Source: SVQP01 sp045658965
GTDB lineage: Bacteria > Bacillota > Clostridia > Oscillospirales > CAG-272
Direction of reading: 5' to 3'
Assembly: GCA_045658965.1 (NCBI GenBank)
Contig: JAZOVZ010000026.1
Location: 1 to 60,980, forward strand
Length of the DNA: 60,980 nucleotides
This document shows, piece after piece, positions 31,579-40,303 of this stretch. Below the pieces are notes generated by a model. It did not search any database, was not told the DNA's origin, and was given only the letters and a program-made list of their open reading frames with translations. A program made the translations under genes and the position numbers. Positions within the stretch are counted from its first letter, which is position 1. Every line of letters begins with the position of its first letter.

Positions 31579-32646
31579 TTAATTTTCGCTGTTTTGCAGG
31601 TCAAGTGCCGCCTGCGCGGTCATGAGCGGCTCGATGATGGGGGTCATGTCACCGTCCACGAATGCGTCAATGTTGAAGACCGACACGCCAATGCGGTGGT
31701 CGGTGACGCGTGATTGGGGGTAATTATAGGTGCGGATCTTTTCGCTGCGGTCACCCGAGCCGACCTGACCCTTGCGGTCAGCGGCGATCTTTTCGTTCTG
31801 CTCACGGCATTTCTGATCGTAGAGCATGGTGCGCAGCAGCATGAGTGCCTTTGCCTTGTTCTGGAACTGGGAACGCTCCTGGTCGCACTCGATGACGATG
31901 CCCGTGGGCTTGTGCGTCAAGCGTACGGCAGACTCGGTCTTGTTGATGTGCTGACCGCCCGCGCCGCTGGATTTGCAGGATTCGTACACAAGGTCCGAGT
32001 CCTTGATCTCGACTTCCACCTCGTCAGCCTCGGTCAGCACCGCAACCGAAGCGGTAGAGGTCTGAATACGCCCCTGCGATTCGGTTTCGGGCACGCGCTG
32101 CACGCGGTGCACGCCCGATTCAAAGCGGAAATGCGACCAAGCCTCCTCACCCTTGACAGTAAAGGTGATCTCGCGGTAACCGCCGAGATCGGTGGGATTG
32201 GCATGCAGAGGGGAGAGGTCAAAGCCCTGCTTGGCGCAGTACATGCAGTACATGCGGTAAAGCACGCCCGCAAACAGCGCCGCCTCCTCGCCGCCCGCGC
32301 AAGCGCGGATCTCCACAACGAGATTTTTGCCCTCGTTGGGATTGCGGGGACGCAGCAAAAGCTTGAGCTCCTGCTCCAGTCTGCTCTTGGTCTGCTTGGC
32401 TTCAGCCAGCTCCTCCTGCGCAAGCTCCTTGAGCTCGGGATCTCCCGATTCTGTAAGCTCCAGCGCATCGGCAAGATCCTGCTCGGCACGCAGATAAGCG
32501 GTATAGGCTTCCATAATGGGGGTCAGCTTTTTATACTCGCGCATCAGCGCCGAGTATGCGGCGGGATCGGAGAGCACGGAGGGATCAGCCATCCGTGCCT
32601 CCATCGCCAGATATTTATCTTTGATCTGTTCGAGCTTGTGCAGCAT
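31579..32646 (-). CDS. prfA: Peptide chain release factor 1
   Basis: Recognises UAA and UAG stop codons and triggers peptide release. The 355-aa chain carries SSGAGGQHINK (GGQ loop) and the RF1-type tripeptide in RVPETESQGR (PxT). Length matches the family. The ATG overlaps the stop of the upstream M18 peptidase gene by one base. A HemK/PrmC methyltransferase, often beside prfA, is not present here. Confidence 0.96.
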   Translation of the reverse strand: MLHKLEQIKDKYLAMEARMADPSVLSDPAAYSALMREYKKLTPIMEAYTAYLRAEQDLADALELTESGDPELKELAQEELAEAKQTKSRLEQELKLLLRPRNPNEGKNLVVEIRACAGGEEAALFAGVLYRMYCMYCAKQGFDLSPLHANPTDLGGYREITFTVKGEEAWSHFRFESGVHRVQRVPETESQGRIQTSTASVAVLTEADEVEVEIKDSDLVYESCKSSGAGGQHINKTESAVRLTHKPTGIVIECDQERSQFQNKAKALMLLRTMLYDQKCREQNEKIAADRKGQVGSGDRSEKIRTYNYPQSRVTDHRIGVSVFNIDAFVDGDMTPIIEPLMTAQAALDLQNSEN

Positions 32647-34031
32647 CAGTCAAAGCTGTAGAAGGCAACGAATGCCTTGTGAGCAGTGTATACGTCTGCC
32701 TTGGAAACGATCTCGAAGGGGGAGTGCATTGCAATCACGGGAACGCCCATGTCAATGGTGGGAATATTGTGCTTGGAGATGTACTTTGCAACGGTTCCGC
32801 CGCCGCCGATGTCATTCTTGCCCATGTCGCCAGCCTGCCATACGACCTCACCCTTTGCCATAATGCGGCGGATGAATGCAACAAGCTCTGCGCTTGCGTC
32901 GTTGGTAGCAACCTTGCCGCCATGCCCCGTGTACTTGCACATGCAGATACCGCAGTTGATGCGGGAGACGTTCTTGCCGTCAAATACCTCTGCAAAGTTG
33001 GGGTCAAAGCAAGCGGTCACGTCTGCGGACATGCAGATGGAGTTTGCCTTCATCTGACCGAAGTTTGCACCGAATGCCTTTGCGATCTCATAAAGCAGGT
33101 CGAGCAGCAGCTCGCACTGCATACCGGTGTCACCGTCCGAGCCGATCTCTTCCTTGTCTGCAAGGATGACCATGGTGGTGCGGGCAGCGTCGGGGCACTC
33201 AAACAGAGCGGTCATCGCGGGATATGCGCAAACGCGGTCGTCATGTCCGTAAGAGCCGATCAGCGAGCGGTCAAGACCAACGTCACGCGCCTTTGCAGCG
33301 GGAACGATGGAGAGGTCAGCGGACAGGAAATCAGCCTCTACGATGCCGTACTTTTCGTTAAGCAGGTTCAGAATGTTCATCTTGATCTTGTCGGATTCCT
33401 CGCCCTCAAGAGGTCTGGAGCCCAGCAGAATGTTGAGGTTCTCGGCAGGAATGGCAGTGCCCAAGGGCTGCGCATTCTGGCTCTGACCAAGGTGAGGCAG
33501 CAGATCGTTGATGTAGAGCACGGGATCGGTCTCGTCTTCACCGATGGTGACCTTGACTACCTCGCCGTCCTGCTTGACGATCACACCGTGCAAAGCAAGA
33601 GGGGTTGCAACCCACTGGTACTTGCGCACGCCGCCGTAGTAGCGGGTCTTGAAGAAACCAAAGCCGCCGTCCTCATACAGAGGGGACTGCTTTAAGTCAA
33701 GTCTGGGGGAGTCGATATGCGCTGCGCAGATACGGATGCCGTTCTGTACGGGCTCGGAGCCGATGCGGAACAAGAACAGCGATCTGCCGCGGTTGTTATA
33801 GTAATATTTGCCGCCCTCTGCAAGCTCCATGCCAAAGGTGTAGGGAACGTAGCCCTGTGCCTCTGCCATAGCGATCGAGGTAGTAACAGCCTCTCTTTCG
33901 GTCTTGGAAGCGTCCAGATACTTGGCGTAGTCAACGCAGTAGTCGTAAGCAGCCTGGATCTGCTCGGGGGTGGCTACATCGTAAAAGTTGGTTTTCTTGT
34001 AGCCAAGAAGGTCTTTTTTGGATTCGGACAT
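32646..34031 (-). CDS. M18-family aminopeptidase
   Basis: A 461-aa zinc-dependent aminopeptidase removing N-terminal residues, often acidic or hydrophobic. Metal-binding and catalytic segments are present: AAHIDSPRLDLKQ, ADKEEIGSDGDTG, GSYGHDDRVCAYPAM and VIAMHSPFE near the end. AAGGAG precedes the ATG at 34031 (MSESKKDL); the in-frame Met codons upstream overlap the previous gene. It lies between the lytic transglycosylase and prfA. Confidence 0.92.
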   Translation of the reverse strand: MSESKKDLLGYKKTNFYDVATPEQIQAAYDYCVDYAKYLDASKTEREAVTTSIAMAEAQGYVPYTFGMELAEGGKYYYNNRGRSLFLFRIGSEPVQNGIRICAAHIDSPRLDLKQSPLYEDGGFGFFKTRYYGGVRKYQWVATPLALHGVIVKQDGEVVKVTIGEDETDPVLYINDLLPHLGQSQNAQPLGTAIPAENLNILLGSRPLEGEESDKIKMNILNLLNEKYGIVEADFLSADLSIVPAAKARDVGLDRSLIGSYGHDDRVCAYPAMTALFECPDAARTTMVILADKEEIGSDGDTGMQCELLLDLLYEIAKAFGANFGQMKANSICMSADVTACFDPNFAEVFDGKNVSRINCGICMCKYTGHGGKVATNDASAELVAFIRRIMAKGEVVWQAGDMGKNDIGGGGTVAKYISKHNIPTIDMGVPVIAMHSPFEIVSKADVYTAHKAFVAFYSFD

Positions 34032-34044
34032 GGTAATTTCTCCT

Positions 34045-34623
34045 TTATTTTGCATAGTATAGTTTTTCATAAATTGCGTGTGCCTTGGCAGCTTTTTTTA
34101 CCGCCTTGGCAACTTTTTTATCGGGTACGGTCTGCAGCGTGCCGAAATCGGGGTCAATGTAATTGGGATTTGCCAACCATGTGTCCACCGCCTCTTCGCC
34201 CGCGTACCATGCCGCGTATACCGTGCTCCACATGCCGTATTTGGTATAGAGCAGGGAAAGGTACATGGTGCCGTAGCGGATATTGGTGTCGGGATCGTAT
34301 AAGGCTGCCGCATTCATTTCGGGGTCGTGCGCCTCGGTCGCTAAGCGGACGTAAAGCGCAGGTGTGAGCTGCAAAAGCCCGATCTCGCCACTCTTGCCCT
34401 GCATGGTGCTGTCAAAGTTGCTTTCCACCTTGAGCATGGCGTAAACGACAGCCTCGGGTACGCCGTACTCCGCAGCGTATTTTGCAACGGTATCTTCATA
34501 CTTGCGCGGGTGCGAGAGCCTTTCGCCGCCAAGGCAAAGCAGCTCGAAAACACCGCCGAAGGCAAGGGAAACGATCAAAATGATGATAATGGGCAACGCG
34601 TGCCCGGAGCGACTTTTTCTCAT
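34045..34623 (-). CDS. Lytic transglycosylase (SLT domain), membrane-anchored
   Basis: Cleaves peptidoglycan glycan strands outside the membrane. The 192-aa chain has an N-terminal membrane helix (about residues 10-30) and a soluble-lytic-transglycosylase domain: catalytic Glu in MLKVESNFDSTMQ, GEIGLLQLTPALY, DPDTNIRYGTMYLS and YAAWYAGEEAV. The ATG overlaps the coaE stop (ATGA). Pairing coaE with an SLT gene is common in Clostridia. Confidence 0.92.
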   Translation of the reverse strand: MRKSRSGHALPIIIILIVSLAFGGVFELLCLGGERLSHPRKYEDTVAKYAAEYGVPEAVVYAMLKVESNFDSTMQGKSGEIGLLQLTPALYVRLATEAHDPEMNAAALYDPDTNIRYGTMYLSLLYTKYGMWSTVYAAWYAGEEAVDTWLANPNYIDPDFGTLQTVPDKKVAKAVKKAAKAHAIYEKLYYAK

Positions 34624-35222
34624 AGCAGCTCCTTTGCAAGCGCATCGGCATACGCCTGTACCGCTTGCAGATCACCGTCGTTCTCTATGATAAAGTCCGC
34701 TCTTTCGCAGTAATACGCGTCCGGCTTTTGCGCGTCAAGTCGTCTTTTCGCATCCTCTTGGCACAAGCCGTCGCGCGCCATGATGCGCCCTAGGCGCGTC
34801 TGCTTGTCCGCCAGCACCGCCAGCGTGTGCGTGCAGGAAAGATGTGCGCCGGATTCAAAGAGCAAAGGGGCGTCTATGATCGCGCCGACAGCGCCGTTTT
34901 GCCGTGCAGACTGGACTCTTTCGTCCGTCACTGCCAGCACGTGCTTGTGCGTGATGCGGTTGAGCAGCTCTAACTTATCCTTGGCATCGGGGGCGAACAC
35001 GATTGCCGCAAGTGCCTTGCGGTCAAGCTTGCCTTGCTTGATGACGTCCGTGCCAAACGCATGCGCCAGCTCGTCAAGACACGGGGAGGGAGCGTTTGTC
35101 AGCTCGTGATACACGGCATCGGTGTCGATCCATGCAAAGCCGTGCGCGTCCTGCAGCCTTGCTGCCACCACGCCCTTGCCGGCACCGCTCGGGCCTGTCA
35201 GCCCTAAGATGGGAAAGCTCAT
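34620..35222 (-). CDS. coaE: Dephospho-CoA kinase
   Basis: Last step of coenzyme A synthesis, phosphorylation of dephospho-CoA. 200 aa, P-loop GLTGPSGAGKG at the start, IDTDAVYHEL after it, IIDAPLLFESG in the lid region and RDGLCQEDAKRRLDAQ near the end. It overlaps by ATGA both the oxidoreductase upstream and the lytic transglycosylase downstream. Confidence 0.94.
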   Translation of the reverse strand: MSFPILGLTGPSGAGKGVVAARLQDAHGFAWIDTDAVYHELTNAPSPCLDELAHAFGTDVIKQGKLDRKALAAIVFAPDAKDKLELLNRITHKHVLAVTDERVQSARQNGAVGAIIDAPLLFESGAHLSCTHTLAVLADKQTRLGRIMARDGLCQEDAKRRLDAQKPDAYYCERADFIIENDGDLQAVQAYADALAKELL

Positions 35223-36355
35223 ATCTGTACTTCCTTTCCACCCTGCGTATCGCTCTTGATGGCGGCTGCCATAATGCGCTGTATCTGCGCACCGTCGGAA
35301 AAGTCGGGCGAGAAGTGCTGACCTGATGCAACTGCGTCAAGGTAGAGGTACATGCCGTGAATGTGTCCGCGCAACCAGCCCTGCGGGGCTTTGACAGCGG
35401 GGAAAGTGCCACCGGGAGAAGGGTATCTTCCAGAGGCGGGAATGGCGGTAAAGCCAGCCGTGCCGCCGAGCGGCAGCTTGGGTTGCGATGCGTCCATGTA
35501 GTAAAGAATATCGCATTCGGCAAGAGAGTAGCGCAAAGCACCGCCCGTGCCGTATACTTCAAAGCACAGCCCGTCCTCGGTGCCGTGGGCAAGCTTGGAA
35601 ACGCTGATCTGACCGATCGCACCGTTCTGTAAGGTAGCGGTCATGTAAAACGCCTCGTCGGCATTGGTCTGCCAAAGCGTGCCGTCCTTTTGCTTGTGTG
35701 TATCAAATGCGATATGCGATTTGCCGCTGATGCTTGAAAACTCACCGCACAGATGCCTGCAAAGGTCGATGGCGTGCGAGCCAAGGTCAAAAAGCGTGCC
35801 CGCACCGCATACGGTTGCGTCCTGCTTCCAGCCCACAAAGCGCGCAGGATCAATGTCGCTGTCGTGTCTGTAGTGGAAGGAGAACGAGAGAATGCATCCA
35901 AGCGCACCCTCGTCGATCAGCTGCTTTGCACGCATGATGGCGGCAAGATGGCGGTTGTTATATACCACGCCGCACACAAGCGTTTTGTCTGCTGCTTTTG
36001 CGGCAAGCGCTGCAGCCTGCTCATGGCTGACCGTAAAGGGCTTTTCGCAAAGCACGTGCTTGCCCGCGTCAAGGGCTGCGCTTGCGATATCAAAATGCGT
36101 ATTGTTGGGTGTGCAGATATCAATGACGTCGATCTCGGGGTCTGCGATCATGTCGTAAGCGTCCGCATACGCACGGGCAAATCCCAGCTCGTCGCAAATG
36201 CGTGCGGTTTTCTCGGCACTCGTGGTGCAAATGCCGCGCACCGAAGCGGTAAACGGCAGAGGGGAATAGAAATAGGGCAGGGATGCTACGCTGTAGGCGT
36301 GGGTCTTGCCCATCGCGCCAAAGCCAACCATGCCAACCCGTAAATGCTTTTTCAT
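35219..36355 (-). CDS. Gfo/Idh/MocA-family oxidoreductase
   Basis: A 378-aa NAD(P)-dependent sugar or inositol dehydrogenase-like enzyme. The Rossmann loop is VGFGAMGKTHAYSV. The family motif EKPF is present, and DLGSHAIDLCRHL carries the active-site region. Substrate unknown. GAGGAGG precedes the ATG. First gene of the long minus-strand run, 45 bases downstream of a good promoter. Confidence 0.9.
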   Translation of the reverse strand: MKKHLRVGMVGFGAMGKTHAYSVASLPYFYSPLPFTASVRGICTTSAEKTARICDELGFARAYADAYDMIADPEIDVIDICTPNNTHFDIASAALDAGKHVLCEKPFTVSHEQAAALAAKAADKTLVCGVVYNNRHLAAIMRAKQLIDEGALGCILSFSFHYRHDSDIDPARFVGWKQDATVCGAGTLFDLGSHAIDLCRHLCGEFSSISGKSHIAFDTHKQKDGTLWQTNADEAFYMTATLQNGAIGQISVSKLAHGTEDGLCFEVYGTGGALRYSLAECDILYYMDASQPKLPLGGTAGFTAIPASGRYPSPGGTFPAVKAPQGWLRGHIHGMYLYLDAVASGQHFSPDFSDGAQIQRIMAAAIKSDTQGGKEVQI

Positions 36356-36399
36356 ACTATCCTCCTCATGTTTTCAATAAATATATAACACCAACCTAC

Positions 36400-36428
36400 A
36401 TTATACCGCAAAACGCGTAATAATGCAA
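36400..36428 (-). promoter_or_regulatory. Promoter of the 36.4-28.1 kb gene run
   Basis: Minus strand: TTGCAT (36423-36428), 17 bases, TATAAT (36400-36405). Confidence 0.85.
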
Positions 36429-36485
36429 GGGGTTTTTGAATATTTTTGCGGTGTATCATAGGATTGTTGTGCGGGAATTTTTCGC

Positions 36486-36565
36486 GTAGGGGCGATCAGT
36501 GATCGCCCGCCCGTAATTACATTATGGTTGCCCCCAAAACGGTAGGGGAGGGGCTTGTTCCTCCA
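36486..36565 (+). repeat. Two GTAGGG-type palindromic elements
   Basis: 36486-36509 (GTAGGGGCGATCAGTGATCG plus CCCG) is base-for-base the same as the first dnaX element. 36542-36565 is a diverged GTAGGGGAGGGGCTTGTTCC copy. Bases 36429-36651 hold nothing else recognisable. Confidence 0.88.
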
Positions 36566-36651
36566 GCCCTCATAAAATACTTAAAAAATATCGGTCATGC
36601 AAATTTTTTGCGGATTTGATTGTTATATAGAGTGTAAGGACACCGAACGGG

Positions 36652-36680
36652 TTGACTTTTCACAGCTTTTTCGGTATAAT
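36652..36680 (+). promoter_or_regulatory. Promoter of the lipoprotein gene at 36724
   Basis: TTGACT (36652-36657), 17 bases, TATAAT (36675-36680). Confidence 0.88.
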
Positions 36681-36723
36681 AAAAACAAATCAAATCGCGC
36701 AAAGCGGGAAAGGCGGAAACAAA

Positions 36724-37380
36724 ATGCGCAAGAAATTTATGATTTCTGTGATTTTACTTTTGCTTACAATTGCATTGGTTGCATGCAATCACGTTTTATC
36801 TGATAACCCAAGCGTTTCCTCCGATCAGGAAAAGGATATTGAGGACGGAAGCTTTTCCTCTTCCTCGTTTTTTGACATCCAAGAGGGTGCGCGCTTGTCG
36901 GATGCCGAGTTGAAATCTGTCATCTCCCAAATCCCCTGTGATACGTATGAAGCCTACCCCGAAACGCATGGCGCACCTCTTTCGGCAACCTTGTACAAGA
37001 ACGGAGAAGTGATCACGATTGATCCCAATGACCCAAGACTGATCGCGCTCACCAATTTCTTTAATAATTGCGTGTACTATTCCAAATGCTCTTATACCCA
37101 AGGATTGCTGTCTGTCGATGACATTGAGGAAAACGTGACCGGTGCTGACTTCAGACTCGAACTCAAATATACACCCTACGGTGACCAAGGTCCGAGTCCG
37201 TACGGCACGAGTACGTCAAGGTGTGATACGATCATTGTTACAAATTCTTACGTCGGCTTTACCTTGATCGCCCACGATCTTCCCGGGTATGAGGGGCAGG
37301 AAGATCAATATCCGTTCCGTGCGGTAGGTTTTTCACCTCTTTTTTGGACGTACCCGTGGCTCGATCTGTTTGAATTCTGA
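36724..37380 (+). CDS. Lipoprotein of unknown function
   Basis: A 218-aa exported protein. Signal peptide MRKKFMISVILLLLTIA ending in lipobox ALVAC, then a Ser/Asp-rich spacer and a ~170-residue soluble domain with no family I recognise. The start at 36724 is chosen because an earlier in-frame TTG coincides with the promoter -35 box. Single-gene unit with its own promoter and terminator. Confidence 0.65.
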   Translation: MRKKFMISVILLLLTIALVACNHVLSDNPSVSSDQEKDIEDGSFSSSSFFDIQEGARLSDAELKSVISQIPCDTYEAYPETHGAPLSATLYKNGEVITIDPNDPRLIALTNFFNNCVYYSKCSYTQGLLSVDDIEENVTGADFRLELKYTPYGDQGPSPYGTSTSRCDTIIVTNSYVGFTLIAHDLPGYEGQEDQYPFRAVGFSPLFWTYPWLDLFEF

Positions 37381-37397
37381 TACTTTCTGCCCAAAGT

Positions 37398-37456
37398 AAA
37401 TGGCTGAGTCAATCGCTTTTGAAAAGCTTTTGACGCAGCCATTTGTTTTATTTTTC
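37398..37456 (+). terminator. Terminator of the 36724 lipoprotein gene
   Basis: Long imperfect hairpin AAATGGCTG...CAGCCATTT with an inner GCTTTT/AAAGC part, followed by GTTTTATTTTT. Bases 37457-37729 hold a GTAGGGCGGGGGCTTGCTCC element (37511-37534) and no gene. Confidence 0.88.
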
Positions 37457-37510
37457 TCAGGTCTCCAAGGAATTCCAATAGGAAATTGCAAAAATTATGC
37501 AGGTGGGGGC

Positions 37511-37534
37511 GTAGGGCGGGGGCTTGCTCCCGCA
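37511..37534 (+). repeat. GTAGGG-type palindromic element
   Basis: GTAGGGCGGGGGCTTGCTCC followed by CGCA. Confidence 0.85.
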
Positions 37535-37729
37535 GTATAAAACAAAAAAGGGAGCTATTTTGTGTAAGTAATTTCCTTTTCTTTTTACATTGAGAGAATT
37601 TTATCCGTTCTTTTTGGGCAAAGAGCCGCAAAGAAGAACATATTTGCTGCGCAAATTAAACGGCGTAAAGAGTGTTTCGTGCCTGCGGGCGCGTAAAACG
37701 AAATTTTCCAACAAACCGGGTGCAGGGTA

Positions 37730-37758
37730 TTGCAATCTCCCGTCATTTATAGTATAAT
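37730..37758 (+). promoter_or_regulatory. Promoter of the HAD-murB-whiA-dnaE run
   Basis: TTGCAA (37730-37735), 17 bases, TATAAT (37753-37758). Confidence 0.85.
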
Positions 37759-37791
37759 ATAACAGAATATAGTTTTACGGAGGAAATTCCT

Positions 37792-38487
37792 TTGAGATAC
37801 AACACGCTTTTGATGGATGCAGACAACACGCTGCTGGATTTTACCAAGTCCGAGCATGACGCCATTGCCGAGACCTTTGCGCATTTCGGGTTGCCCAATG
37901 ACGATGCGACTATTGCCATTTATTCAGAGGTCAACGACGCGCATTGGAAGATGCTGGAGCGCGGCGAGATCGAGAAAAAGGTGCTGATGTGGAAGAGATT
38001 TGAGGCGTTTTGCGCTCGCACGGGTCTTGAAGCAGACCCCAAGGCATTGGCGGCTGATTATTTGCAAACCCTTTCCGCCAAATCCTATATGATCGAGGGT
38101 GCGCACAAGGTGTGTGCCGCGCTTGCAGAGAAGTGCCGCATGTACGTCATCACAAACGGTGACAAGCGTGTGCAGCAGGGCAGATTTAACCCCAGCCCCT
38201 TGGCAAAGTATTTTGAAAAAGCCTATATTTCCGAGGAGGTTGGCTACGAAAAGCCCGATATCCGTTATTTTGACGCGGTCATGCGTGACATTCCCGATTT
38301 TGACCCCGCTACCACGCTGGTGGTGGGCGACTCGCTGACCTCGGATATCAAGGGCGGCATCAATGCAGGGCTGGATACCTGCTGGTATAACCCCAAGGGC
38401 AAGGCGTTGCCCGGCGATATTGCGCCCACATACGTAATAGGTGATCTTGCGCAGCTGCTCGGCATTGCAGAGAAGGGGGGCTTATGA
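37792..38487 (+). CDS. HAD-family hydrolase, YjjG-type nucleotidase
   Basis: A 231-aa phosphatase of the HAD superfamily. Motif I is MDADNTLLDF, motif II VITNGDK, motif III includes EKPDIRYFD, and motif IV is VVGDSLTSDIKGG. The pattern resembles YjjG/YfnB pyrimidine 5'-nucleotidases, which remove non-canonical nucleotides. It uses a TTG start nine bases after GGAGG. Its stop overlaps the murB start (ATGA). Confidence 0.88.
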   Translation: MRYNTLLMDADNTLLDFTKSEHDAIAETFAHFGLPNDDATIAIYSEVNDAHWKMLERGEIEKKVLMWKRFEAFCARTGLEADPKALAADYLQTLSAKSYMIEGAHKVCAALAEKCRMYVITNGDKRVQQGRFNPSPLAKYFEKAYISEEVGYEKPDIRYFDAVMRDIPDFDPATTLVVGDSLTSDIKGGINAGLDTCWYNPKGKALPGDIAPTYVIGDLAQLLGIAEKGGL

Positions 38488-39401
38488 ACGACGCTTTGAC
38501 CAAAGCCTTTTTGGCGCAATGCAGAGGAGCGCGTATCCCCGTCAAGTACGATCTGCCGCTTTGCGAGTATTCTACGTTTGGTATCGGTGGCAAGACAGAT
38601 CTTGCACTTTTTCCGACAACCGTTGAACAGCTGTCTTTGCAGCTTGCCATGCTTGCGCAGAGCGGATTGAAATATAAAATCATCGGCAACGGCTCTAACG
38701 TGTTGTTCTCGGACGCAGGCTTTCGCGGTGTGACGGTGTTCACCACCGAGCTCAAGCAATACCGCTTTGACAAGGACACCCTGTACGCGCAAAGCGGTGC
38801 GGGACTTGGGCGCGTGTGCACCGAGGCGTCAAGACAAGGCTATGAGGGCTTTGCTTTCGGCTGCGGCATCCCCGGCACGGTGGGCGGCGGCGTGTACATG
38901 AATGCGGGCGCGTACGGCGGACAGATCTCGGACGTGCTGATCTCCAGCGAAGTTTACGATACGGCACACAACCGCGTGTTTACCTTGTCGCTTGACGAGC
39001 ACGAGTTTGCATACAGACACAGCATTTTTGCAAAGCATCCCGAATATATCATTCTGTCAAGCACCTTTGCGCTGCGCCGCGGCAATGCCGACGAGATCAT
39101 GCAAAAAGTCAGGGAGCAGGCTGCGTCCAGACGTGAAAAGCAACCGCTGAATTATCCCAGCGCGGGCAGCACCTTTAAGCGTCCCGAGGGGCATTTTGCC
39201 GGAAAACTCATTGAGGATGCGGGCCTTAAGGGCTTGCGCGTGGGCGGAGCGGTGGTTTCCGAAAAGCACGCGGGCTTTGTGGTCAACGATGGCGGCGCAA
39301 CCGCTGCCGACGTGCTTGCTCTGGTCGGGCAGATCAAGGAGCGCGTGTATGCACAATTCGGCGTGCAATTAGAGTGTGAATTTGAGTATATAGAGGAGTA
39401 A
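38484..39401 (+). CDS. murB: UDP-N-acetylenolpyruvoylglucosamine reductase
   Basis: FAD/NADPH enzyme completing UDP-MurNAc synthesis for peptidoglycan. 305 aa, with STFGIGGKTDLALFP and GNGSNVLFSDAGF (FAD binding), CGIPGTVGGGVYMNAGAYG, and the catalytic Ser segment YPSAGSTFKRP. Coupled to the HAD gene by ATGA and two bases ahead of whiA. Confidence 0.96.
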   Translation: MNDALTKAFLAQCRGARIPVKYDLPLCEYSTFGIGGKTDLALFPTTVEQLSLQLAMLAQSGLKYKIIGNGSNVLFSDAGFRGVTVFTTELKQYRFDKDTLYAQSGAGLGRVCTEASRQGYEGFAFGCGIPGTVGGGVYMNAGAYGGQISDVLISSEVYDTAHNRVFTLSLDEHEFAYRHSIFAKHPEYIILSSTFALRRGNADEIMQKVREQAASRREKQPLNYPSAGSTFKRPEGHFAGKLIEDAGLKGLRVGGAVVSEKHAGFVVNDGGATAADVLALVGQIKERVYAQFGVQLECEFEYIEE

Positions 39402-39403
39402 AT

Positions 39404-40288
39404 ATGTCTTTTTCCGAGCAGGTGAAAGAAGAATTACAGGAATTACAGATCAAGCCCATGTGCTGCCGCAGGGCGTATCTTTTCGGGTTGATGATCGGCG
39501 CGCAGACAGACGGAGAGCAGATCGCTTTCCGCTTGCCTTCGGCATTTGCCGAGCACGCAACAGCCGAGGTCAAGCGTCATTTCGGCAGAGATGCACAGGC
39601 GCGTCCGTACGTATCTGGCAGGGCAAGCGGCACAGAGCTGCACTTTGCCTCTGTCAAGTGCGCAGCGCAGCTTCTGACGTGGGATGCGGGAGAGAGCGCG
39701 GATTTTTCCACAGTTTGCAAGTGCCCGCAATGCACGTTTGCATTTTTGCGCGGCGCGTTTTGCGCGGTCGGTACGGTGTCCGATCCCGCTACGGGCTCGC
39801 ACCTTGAATTTAAGTGCTCTACTCACGCGCGTGCCTTGGGGCTGCAGACAAATCTTGCGGAGCAGGGCGTGAGCATGGGGCTTGTTACCCGCGGTAAAGC
39901 CACGGGCGTATATATCAAAAACAGCCAAGGCGTTGAGGACGTGCTGACGCTGCTTGGCAGCAGCACCATGGTCTTTGAGCTGCTGAATAAAAAGATCGAG
40001 CGCGAGATCCGCGGCAACGAGAACCGCGTGACCAATTGCGATACGGGCAACATCAGCAAATACGTAGCCGCCGCGCTCAAGCAGAATGCAGCGATCGAAA
40101 AATTGGAGCGGTACGGGGAGCTTGACAAGCTGCCCGATGCCTTGCGCGATACCGCCATGCTGCGTTTGCGCTATCCGAACGTGTCGCTTGGCGAGCTTGC
40201 CGAGGCGCACGTGCCCCCCATCACCAAATCAGGGCTGAATCACAGATTACAAAAATTGATCGATCTGGCAAACGAGTTGCCGGACTGA
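39404..40288 (+). CDS. whiA: Sporulation/cell-division regulator WhiA
   Basis: DNA-binding protein built from a degenerate LAGLIDADG homing-endonuclease fold and a C-terminal helix-turn-helix. In Firmicutes it affects cell division and chromosome segregation. 294 aa; recognisable segments are CCRRAYLFGLMIG, CPQCTFAFLRGAFCAVGT, NRVTNCDTGNISKYVAAA and the helix-turn-helix around SLGELAEAHVPPITKSGLNHR. In many relatives rapZ and yvcK stand between murB and whiA; both are missing here. Confidence 0.95.
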   Translation: MSFSEQVKEELQELQIKPMCCRRAYLFGLMIGAQTDGEQIAFRLPSAFAEHATAEVKRHFGRDAQARPYVSGRASGTELHFASVKCAAQLLTWDAGESADFSTVCKCPQCTFAFLRGAFCAVGTVSDPATGSHLEFKCSTHARALGLQTNLAEQGVSMGLVTRGKATGVYIKNSQGVEDVLTLLGSSTMVFELLNKKIEREIRGNENRVTNCDTGNISKYVAAALKQNAAIEKLERYGELDKLPDALRDTAMLRLRYPNVSLGELAEAHVPPITKSGLNHRLQKLIDLANELPD

Positions 40289-40303
40289 CAGAAAGGAGAT
40301 CTC